This document shows, piece after piece, positions 7,868-13,074 of a stretch of DNA of 13,074 nt. Origin of the DNA: Clostridia bacterium. Its GTDB lineage: Bacteria > Bacillota > Clostridia > Monoglobales > Monoglobaceae. The first letter of the stretch is position 1. Every line of letters starts with the position of its first letter. The notes beneath the pieces are model-generated. The model was given only the letters and a program-made list of their open reading frames with translations. It was not told the origin of the DNA and did no database searches. The position numbers were made by a program, and so were the translations under genes. The stretch spans positions 1 through 13,074 of the forward strand of contig JAFQRU010000159.1 of the NCBI GenBank assembly GCA_017409915.1, written 5' to 3'.

Positions 7868-7896
7868 ATTATAGCAAAATTTTTCCGTTTAGTAAA
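7868..7896 (-). promoter_or_regulatory. Sigma-A promoter of the cysE-cysS-mrnC operon
   Basis: On the minus strand TTTACT (7891-7896) and a perfect TATAAT (7868-7873) are separated by 17 bases. Transcription should start near 7861, leaving an untranslated leader of about 22 bases before the cysE ATG. That leader is too short for a T-box or other riboswitch. Upstream sequence to about 7930 is strongly A/T-rich, which may act as an UP-like element. Confidence 0.75.
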
Positions 7897-7975
7897 GTAT
7901 TTTAAAGAATTTTTATTAATTTTCTTCTTCATTATTATGCAAGAGTCTCTCCTTTGGTTAATTTTAAATAAAAAT

Positions 7976-8005
7976 AAAGGAACTGATTATAAAATCAATC
8001 CCTTT
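7976..8005 (-). terminator. Intrinsic terminator of the lrp-to-thiN operon
   Basis: A 13-base-pair stem (including two G-U pairs) with a four-base TTAT loop is followed on the minus strand by ATTTTTATTT. The 5' arm includes the last thiN codons and its TGA stop at 7995-7997. The following operon has its own promoter about 80 bases downstream, which fits termination here. Confidence 0.75.
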
Positions 8006-8621
8006 TTCTGTTATAAACTATTAAAATTATTCCGTTTTTAACCTGGGCTTTCGCCTCTTTGCCGATAAACTCATTGCTTACCCCCAGAGGCTCTGTGTTT
8101 GTTAAAGTAGCACCGTCAAGTTCATATTTGAGATTTTTCAAAAAAACGCCCTCTGCCCTATGGGAATAAGCGAAAACCGATATAAAACCTTTTTCATTTT
8201 TATCAAAAGTTATTTCGCCGTTTTCTACCGCCGTTATAACCTCATTTTCGGAAATTATTTCTCCGCAATATCCCATTTTAGTAAGCTTTATAAGGTTTTG
8301 GATATTGGCAAGGGTGTGACTTTCTCTTCCACCTGTGCCACCGTAGATTTTAAAAATTTTATAACCTCTTTTAATGCCCTCTTCTATTCCTGCCCAGGTG
8401 TCCGTTATGTCTTTATCCCGATTTAAAGTTATAATATTTTCGTACTTCGGGACATAGCCGAGAGAGTCAAAATCCCCCACCACAATGTCGGGAGTAACTC
8501 CAATTTTTTCAAGATTTAAAAGTCCGCCGTCGGCAGCAATTATTAAATTGTTTTCGTCTTTTTCAATTTGTGTTTCAGAAAAATCGCCTGCTCCAACGAC
8601 TATGCAAACTTTTTTATCCAT
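7995..8621 (-). CDS. thiN: Thiamine pyrophosphokinase
   Basis: This 208-residue protein should transfer pyrophosphate from ATP to thiamine to make thiamine diphosphate. Family motifs are AADGGL (29-34), IVVGDFDSL (46-54), RDKDITDT (68-75), the glycine-rich YGGTGGRESHTLANIQ (93-108), and a C-terminal beta-sandwich domain with SNEFIGKEA. One position is odd: most relatives have Asp before the His in the GGRxDHxxxN motif, and here it is Ser (S101). The rest of the active site looks intact, so I keep the call but regard activity as slightly less certain. The start at 8621 overlaps the end of the upstream SfsA-family gene by 8 bases. A terminator overlaps its stop. Its product is the cofactor needed by the transketolase encoded further downstream in the next operon. 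Confidence 0.9.
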   Translation of the reverse strand: MDKKVCIVVGAGDFSETQIEKDENNLIIAADGGLLNLEKIGVTPDIVVGDFDSLGYVPKYENIITLNRDKDITDTWAGIEEGIKRGYKIFKIYGGTGGRESHTLANIQNLIKLTKMGYCGEIISENEVITAVENGEITFDKNEKGFISVFAYSHRAEGVFLKNLKYELDGATLTNTEPLGVSNEFIGKEAKAQVKNGIILIVYNRKRD

Positions 8622-9300
8622 TTAACCGAACCTCAACAAAATCATTTATTTCCATACTGTCTTTTGTAACTTTGCAATTAACACAGACAATATTAACTCC
8701 GCATTTTTCAGCCTCAGAGAGTGCATCAGCAAAGGCTTTATGAGTTTTTCTGTTTGGAGTAAAATATTTAACATTATCCATCTGAACAACAAAAACAATA
8801 TAAGCCTCAAAGCCCTCTTTTTTGCACTTTATAAGCTCTTTTATATGCTTAATTCCTCGCTCTGTGGGGGCATCGGGGAACATAACAACCCCATTTTCCT
8901 CTAATGTTACCCCTTTTACTTCAAGGAGGATTTTTTCATTTTGGGTTTCTATATAAAAGTCAAACCTTGAATTTCCGTATTTATACTCAGGCTTTATATA
9001 GGTTATGTCCTTTATAAACTTTCCTTTTTTCACCCACTCATAAAAGGCTTTATTGGGAATCTGGCTATCCATATTTATAAGCCTTTCCCCTTTATAAACT
9101 GCCACAAGGTCATACTTTGTTTTCCTCTCGGGATTATTGCTTTCTTCAAGGAAAACTCTTGCTCCCTTTACCAAAAGCTCCCTGCATCTGCCCGTGTTTT
9201 TCACATGGCATATATGCTCTTCTCTATCGATTAAAACATTCGCTATAAACCTGTTTGGACGGGAGATGAAAACTCCCTCTTTTATATTTTTATATTTCAT
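8614..9300 (-). CDS. sfsA: SfsA-family DNA/RNA nuclease
   Basis: This 228-residue protein matches SfsA along its length. The N-terminal OB-like part has FISRPNRFIANV (11-22) and HVKNTGRCRELL (32-43), the middle has MDSQIPNKAFYEWV, and the C-terminal part is a PD-(D/E)XK-type nuclease fold. Its likely catalytic residues are D114 in SRFDFYIE and E127/K129 in LLEVKGVTLE. FPDAPTERGIKHI follows. SfsA was first named for effects on sugar fermentation genes in Escherichia coli and later described as a nuclease; its role in the cell is unclear. The ATG at 9300 lies two bases after the malic enzyme stop. Only a distant GGAG is visible upstream, so translation is probably coupled. The start is supported by alignment of MKYKNIKEG with the usual family N-terminus. 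Confidence 0.92.
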   Translation of the reverse strand: MKYKNIKEGVFISRPNRFIANVLIDREEHICHVKNTGRCRELLVKGARVFLEESNNPERKTKYDLVAVYKGERLINMDSQIPNKAFYEWVKKGKFIKDITYIKPEYKYGNSRFDFYIETQNEKILLEVKGVTLEENGVVMFPDAPTERGIKHIKELIKCKKEGFEAYIVFVVQMDNVKYFTPNRKTHKAFADALSEAEKCGVNIVCVNCKVTKDSMEINDFVEVRLNG

Positions 9301-9302
9301 AG

Positions 9303-10475
9303 TTAAATTCTTGCAACTCCGCTTTCTTTTGCGGCTTTTGAAACTGCCTCAGATACGGTTTTACCTACTCTTTCGTCAAAGGCTTTCGGAATAATATATT
9401 CCTCGCAAAGTTCTTCGTCGCTTACCAAAGATGCGATTGCATAAGATGTTGCAATCTTCATTTCGTCATTTATCTCCGATGCGCGCACATCAAGAGCGCC
9501 TCTGAAAATCCCAGGGAAAGCCAGAACATTATTAATCTGGTTAGGGAAGTCACTCCGACCTGTTCCAACAACCTTTGCACCAGCCGAAAGAGCCTCGTCA
9601 GGGAAAATTTCAGGAGTCGGGTTTGCCATCGGGAAAACAATCGGGTCATCAGCCATAGATTTAATCATTTCGGCATCAACCACCCCAGGAGCCGAAACGC
9701 CAATGAATAAATCCGCACCACGCATTGCATCCTTTAGTGTGCCTTTTTCTTTATTTAAATTAGTTATAAGGCTCATTTTCTGCTGAGCTTCGTTAAGATT
9801 TTCATCCCCTTCACAGATAATACCAAACCTGTCGCAAAGGATAATATTTTTAACGCCAAGCTTTAAAAGATGGTTTGCGATAGCAATTCCTGCTGAACCC
9901 GCTCCGTTTATAACACATTTAATTTTATCAATGTCTTTTTTAACAACTTTAAGGGCGTTTATAACTGCTGCGCCTACAACTATCGCCGTTCCGTGCTGGT
10001 CGTCGTGGAAAACGGGAATATCACAGATTTCTTTAAGCTTTTTCTCAATTTCAAAACATCTTGGAGCGGAAATATCTTCAAGATTGATTCCTCCAAATCC
10101 GCCCGAGATAAGATAAACCGTTCTGACTATTTCATCAACATCTTTACTTCTTATACAAATCGGATATGCATCAACATCTGCAAACTCTTTGAAAAGGACG
10201 CACTTCCCCTCCATAACAGGCATTCCTGCCTCAGGGCCGATATCCCCAAGGCCTAAAACCGCTGTGCCGTCTGTTACAACCGCAACACTGTTCCAGCGTC
10301 TTGTAAGGGTAAATGACTTTTCATAGTCCTTTTGTATTTCAAGGCATGGCTGGGCAACTCCCGGCGTATATGCCAGAGACAAATCCTCGCTGTTTTCAAC
10401 CTTTGTTCTTGAAACAACCTCAATTTTGCCTTGCCATTCATAGTGTTTTTTAAGTGCTTCTTCTTTTATGTTCAT
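9303..10475 (-). CDS. NAD(P)-dependent malic enzyme (oxaloacetate-decarboxylating)
   Basis: This 390-residue protein is the short bacterial form of malic enzyme, which converts malate to pyruvate and CO2 while reducing NAD or NADP. The N-terminal catalytic part has LSLAYTPGVAQPC with Tyr36, VTDGTAVLGLGDIGPEAG, KCVLFKEFADVDAYPI, NLEDISAPRCF and VFHDDQHGTAIV. The C-terminal Rossmann domain begins at INGAGSAGIAIANHLL, followed by MANPTPEIFPDEA and GRSDFPNQINN. It lacks the phosphotransacetylase-like extension of longer malic enzymes. The Asp in ILCDRFG at the end of the second strand of the nucleotide fold suggests NAD rather than NADP, but this is only an inference. It lies nine bases after alr, with AGAGG before the ATG, so it is in the same transcript as an alanine racemase. 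Both enzymes bear on the pyruvate-alanine node. Confidence 0.95.
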   Translation of the reverse strand: MNIKEEALKKHYEWQGKIEVVSRTKVENSEDLSLAYTPGVAQPCLEIQKDYEKSFTLTRRWNSVAVVTDGTAVLGLGDIGPEAGMPVMEGKCVLFKEFADVDAYPICIRSKDVDEIVRTVYLISGGFGGINLEDISAPRCFEIEKKLKEICDIPVFHDDQHGTAIVVGAAVINALKVVKKDIDKIKCVINGAGSAGIAIANHLLKLGVKNIILCDRFGIICEGDENLNEAQQKMSLITNLNKEKGTLKDAMRGADLFIGVSAPGVVDAEMIKSMADDPIVFPMANPTPEIFPDEALSAGAKVVGTGRSDFPNQINNVLAFPGIFRGALDVRASEINDEMKIATSYAIASLVSDEELCEEYIIPKAFDERVGKTVSEAVSKAAKESGVARI

Positions 10476-10484
10476 TTCTGACCT

Positions 10485-11594
10485 CTATTTATAAATTCTT
10501 GGAACTCTCTTTCCAATTCCGCAGATAATTTCATAGTTTATAGTATTTGAAAGTTTTGCAATTTCTTCAACGGTAATTGCAGCATCTCCCATATTTCCCA
10601 TAAGAACGACCTCGTCCCCAACGGAAACATTTTCAATCTCCGAAACATCCACCATCATCTGGTCCATACAGACATTACCGATAACAGGGGCATATTTACC
10701 GCCGATTATAACTCTTCCTTTATTTGACAAAAGTCTTGGATATCCGTCTGCATATCCCACAGGAATTGTTGCAACCTTTGTTTCTTTTTCTGCCACAAAA
10801 TGCCGTCCGTAGCTGACACAATCGCCCTTGTTTATGGTTTTGACAAAGACAACCGATGATTTTATTGACATAGCAGGAGACAGCTTGATTTTGTTTTTAT
10901 CCACCTCATAAGAGGGGTAATAACCATACAAGATAATCCCCATTCTGACCATATCAAAATGCGCGCCTTTAAGGTCAGCTATCCCTGCGCTGTTGCAAAG
11001 GTGCTTCGTCTTAATAAAAACTCCATCTTTTTCAAGAAGAGTTACAAAACTATTATATTTTTCAATCTGCTCATTTGAATAGGCTTTATCTTTCTCATCC
11101 GCCGTTGCAAAGTGAGAAAAAAGTCCCTCAATTTCTATTCCGGGCAGTGCGCTTATTGTCTTTATTTCTTCTGCGCTCTTTGGGTTTGGATAAAACCCAA
11201 TTCTTCCCATTCCGGTATCTACCGCAATATGTATTTTAATCTTTCCGCCCTTCTCTTTGGCAAAATCAGAAATCTCTTTCGCCATATCAAGAGAGAAAAC
11301 TGTCAGGGAAATGTCGTTTTCCATTGCCAGATTATAATAATCACTGGAAATATACCCAAGTATCATTATTTCTTTATTAGTTCCACTGTTTCGGATTTCA
11401 ACAGCCTCTTCAATGGTAGCAACCGCAAAGGCATCAACAATATGGTTAACGGCGTTTGCAGTCTGAACCGCTCCGTGACCATAGCCGTCCGCTTTGACAA
11501 CAGCCATAATCTTTACATTGTCCCCTACTGCTTCTCGGACGCTTTTTGCATTTTTCTTTATTGAATTTAAATCAATTTCAGCATAAACGCGCAT
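10485..11594 (-). CDS. alr: Alanine racemase
   Basis: This 369-residue PLP enzyme interconverts L- and D-alanine and so supplies D-alanine for peptidoglycan. The PLP lysine is K34 in AVVKADGYGHGA (31-42), within an N-terminal TIM barrel that also contains VDTGMGRIGF (125-134) and the FSHFATAD region. The C-terminal beta domain carries the second catalytic residue, Y262 in CVSYGRHF, together with VGYADGYPR and NVCMDQMMVD. Length and motifs are normal. The ATG at 11594 lies 11 bases after the lrp-type regulator stop, and the TAGGAG at that stop serves as part of the ribosome binding site. Expression is therefore tied to the regulator and probably controlled by it. Confidence 0.97.
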   Translation of the reverse strand: MRVYAEIDLNSIKKNAKSVREAVGDNVKIMAVVKADGYGHGAVQTANAVNHIVDAFAVATIEEAVEIRNSGTNKEIMILGYISSDYYNLAMENDISLTVFSLDMAKEISDFAKEKGGKIKIHIAVDTGMGRIGFYPNPKSAEEIKTISALPGIEIEGLFSHFATADEKDKAYSNEQIEKYNSFVTLLEKDGVFIKTKHLCNSAGIADLKGAHFDMVRMGIILYGYYPSYEVDKNKIKLSPAMSIKSSVVFVKTINKGDCVSYGRHFVAEKETKVATIPVGYADGYPRLLSNKGRVIIGGKYAPVIGNVCMDQMMVDVSEIENVSVGDEVVLMGNMGDAAITVEEIAKLSNTINYEIICGIGKRVPRIYK

Positions 11595-11605
11595 ACTTCC
11601 TTCTC

Positions 11606-12058
11606 CTACTCCTCTTCCGGAATTTCAGACATTTCGCACTTTACTTCTTTTAATGCAAAATATGTCTTAATAGATTTAACTCCTTCAAAAGACTTAATTT
11701 CTCTATGGATTTTTTCAAGATTTTCAGAAGAATTTGCTCTTACCTTAACCATAAAGTCAAAATCCCCCGCAACATAATAGCAGGATAACACTCTCTTATG
11801 GTTTTTGGCAAAAGTCATAAAATTATCATACTGCTTTGCATCGGCAAGGCTCACTTCCATAAGGGCAAGAATGCTGTTCCCAAGCTTATCCTCGTTCAGC
11901 TTTACAGTATATTTTTCGATAATTCCGCTCTTTTCAAGCTTTTTTATTCTCTCGATAACCGAAGAAACAGAGAAATTTATCGCCTTTCCTATGTCGGACG
12001 CCTTCATTCTAGCGTTCTCTTTAAGATAAGATAGTATGAGTAAATCAACTTTATCCAT
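11606..12058 (-). CDS. Lrp/AsnC-family transcriptional regulator
   Basis: This 150-residue protein has an N-terminal winged helix-turn-helix (about 1-60) with MKASDIGKAINFSVSSVIER and KKLEKSGIIEKY. A C-terminal RAM effector-binding domain (about 65-140) follows, with CYYVAGDFDFMVKVRA and FEGVKSIKTYFALKE. An in-frame ATG at 12103 would add 15 residues. I prefer the ATG at 12058 because it has AAGGAGA at seven bases and gives the family's standard start, MDKVDLLIL. The longer form would also begin inside the promoter. Lrp-type proteins usually bind an amino acid and act as dimers or octamers. Being first in an operon with alr suggests alanine as ligand and control of its own operon; that is an inference from context. 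Confidence 0.95.
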   Translation of the reverse strand: MDKVDLLILSYLKENARMKASDIGKAINFSVSSVIERIKKLEKSGIIEKYTVKLNEDKLGNSILALMEVSLADAKQYDNFMTFAKNHKRVLSCYYVAGDFDFMVKVRANSSENLEKIHREIKSFEGVKSIKTYFALKEVKCEMSEIPEEE

Positions 12059-12064
12059 AAAAAA

Positions 12065-12071
12065 TCTCCTT
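12065..12071 (-). promoter_or_regulatory. Ribosome binding site that decides the Lrp-type regulator start
   Basis: AAGGAGA lies six bases before the ATG at 12058 on the minus strand. No such site precedes the upstream in-frame ATG at 12103, so the 150-residue form is favoured. Confidence 0.7.
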
Positions 12072-12089
12072 AATTTACATATATATTTA

Positions 12090-12118
12090 ATAATACCACA
12101 CATTATCTTTTATTTCAA
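12090..12118 (-). promoter_or_regulatory. Sigma-A promoter of the lrp-alr-malic enzyme-sfsA-thiN operon
   Basis: On the minus strand TTGAAA (12113-12118) and TATTAT (12090-12095) are separated by 17 bases, and TGG directly before the -10 element fits an extended -10. Transcription should start near 12083, about 25 bases before the regulator's ATG. The site lies between the terminator of the preceding gene and the regulator gene, as expected. Confidence 0.7.
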
Positions 12119-12148
12119 TATGTTTTTATAGAGAACTTTCTCCCGCAT

Positions 12149-12196
12149 AAAGTAAAATAAAAGACCTGCGGTTCTACAGGTCTTTTATTTTACTTT
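12149..12196 (-). terminator. Intrinsic terminator after the PHP-domain gene
   Basis: A perfect 20-base-pair inverted repeat with an 8-base loop begins directly after the PHP gene's TAA stop. The core is AAAAGACCTG paired with CAGGTCTTTT. The A/T-rich outer part supplies a U-rich tail on either strand, so it could stop transcription in both directions. Confidence 0.85.
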
Positions 12197-13074
12197 TTAA
12201 AACCAATAAGGAAGTGCCCAGGCTTTTCTTCCTTTTGTATCTCTTAACTGAACCCAGATATAAGGAGAAATTTCGCGTAATCCGGAAATATCAAGTGTCA
12301 CATTTGTTAATGTGTCTGTTCGTTCAACTTCAGTAGCTTTATACGCCAGATACTTTCCGTGGACATAAACACCGCTTACCGGACTACATTCTACATGAAG
12401 TATATTTCCTTCAATCCAGATATTTTTAAACATCGGACCCGTAGAAGCAAAAACATTACCCTTTTCAAGACCGGTTACCAGTGAATTATAGCTTAATTCC
12501 GGTGCTTTTATTACAGTGAAACCCTGGAAATGTTCAACAAACGGAGTATCGTCCATAAACTTCATATGACAATCATCGGCTGCAATGGGAACTGCTTTTC
12601 TTCCTGTACGAATAAAGTATTCGTAAAACGCCGAATCGTCTGAATAATTATTAAACATTACGCCGATAGAATTATAAACTTCCATTCCATCCATATATTC
12701 AATCCGGAGTAAATCATCGGTAGACATATCTGAAAAAACAGGGTGATTTACTGTAACATAACAATCTTTTTCCTTAAGTTCTTTAATTGTCCGGTTAATT
12801 AAGTCATAATCAAGTGGCATAGACGATTTCTCAAATGTCGTTTCGGGATTCTTAGCGATGGCATTGATATGAACCATTTTTCTTACATATCCTTTTTCAT
12901 CGCAGTAAGAAAAGTCCAATTCCGTCCCTGTAAGAGCTACAAAATTTTCGTCGGTAAGATCAGTATGAGGAGTACACTTTCTATGGTCAGTAAATGCAAC
13001 CGCATGGTAACCCTCTTTTACATAAAAATTTTTCAACTCCTTCGGCGTAAAGTTTCCGTCACTTTCGCTGGAAT
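12197..13074 (-). CDS. PHP-domain metallohydrolase (CehA/McbA-like), 5' end cut by window edge
   Basis: The reading frame stays open to the right edge, so about 292 codons are visible and the true start lies outside. A TTG at 13036 is not a credible start, because the codons before it read SDGNFTPKEL, part of the family's conserved N-terminus. Metal-site motifs of the PHP fold are visible: GYHAVAFTDH, TGTELDFS, MVHINAIAKNP, VTVNHPVFSD and PIAADDCH, the last equivalent to the usual SDAH. The first HxH motif would lie just outside. A beta-rich C-terminal segment ends in GRKAWALPYWF, as in CehA/McbA-like proteins, where AWxxPI is common. It probably hydrolyses a phosphoester or similar bond; the substrate cannot be inferred. 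It is separated from the next operon by a strong terminator. Confidence 0.85.
   Translation of the reverse strand, partial: SSESDGNFTPKELKNFYVKEGYHAVAFTDHRKCTPHTDLTDENFVALTGTELDFSYCDEKGYVRKMVHINAIAKNPETTFEKSSMPLDYDLINRTIKELKEKDCYVTVNHPVFSDMSTDDLLRIEYMDGMEVYNSIGVMFNNYSDDSAFYEYFIRTGRKAVPIAADDCHMKFMDDTPFVEHFQGFTVIKAPELSYNSLVTGLEKGNVFASTGPMFKNIWIEGNILHVECSPVSGVYVHGKYLAYKATEVERTDTLTNVTLDISGLREISPYIWVQLRDTKGRKAWALPYWF

Noticed and set aside
7855..7932. A 25-codon minus-strand open frame in the gap before cysE, starting MKKKINKNSL
   Set aside because: It lies across the -35 and -10 elements of the cysE promoter, the nearest AGGAG is too far from its ATG, and its Lys/Asn-rich composition is what any A-rich stretch would give.
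7840..7994. Possible T-box or other cysteine-responsive riboswitch before cysE
   Set aside because: The promoter lies so close to cysE that the leader is only about 22 bases, too short for any known riboswitch.
12059..12103. Longer Lrp-type protein starting at the ATG at 12103
   Set aside because: That start has no ribosome binding site and would lie upstream of the predicted transcription start. The added residues are not part of the family.

Overview
The window looks like a chromosomal segment from a low-GC Gram-positive bacterium of the Firmicutes, most likely a member of the Clostridia. The evidence is the AT-rich sequence, the AGGAGG-type ribosome binding sites, the cysE-cysS-mrnC gene order, a transketolase split into two subunits, a YitT/DUF2179 membrane protein and a short malic enzyme. 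I cannot name the genus. All thirteen genes lie on the minus strand, so transcription runs from high to low coordinates. Coding density is high and no gene-free stretch exceeds about 155 bases. I saw no tRNA, rRNA, CRISPR array, insertion sequence or phage gene.

In the direction of transcription, the right edge (12197-13074) holds the 3' part of a PHP-domain metallohydrolase gene. It ends in a perfect inverted repeat that serves as a terminator. A recognisable sigma-A promoter (12090-12118) then starts a five-gene operon: an Lrp/AsnC regulator, alanine racemase (alr), malic enzyme, an SfsA-family protein and thiamine pyrophosphokinase (thiN). Gaps range from 11 bases to an 8-base overlap. The operon ends in a hairpin terminator (7976-8005) that includes the last thiN codons.

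A second strong promoter (7868-7896) starts cysE, cysS and mrnC (cysteine synthesis, cysteinyl-tRNA charging and 23S rRNA maturation). These are followed closely by a YitT-family membrane protein and the two transketolase halves. A compact hairpin (2650-2673) with a poor U-tract separates these from the last group: an OmpR-type response regulator, a HAMP-type sensor kinase and a membrane-anchored HtrA-like serine protease cut by the left edge. That last group resembles the envelope or secretion-stress arrangement in which a two-component system sits beside its protease.

Most of the window is ordinary housekeeping content, and I found no convincing new system. The points most worth a second look are the Lrp regulator co-transcribed with alanine racemase and malic enzyme, a non-canonical residue in the thiamine pyrophosphokinase motif, the ATG-TAG-GTG start region of the YitT gene, and the weak hairpin between the transketolase and two-component genes.
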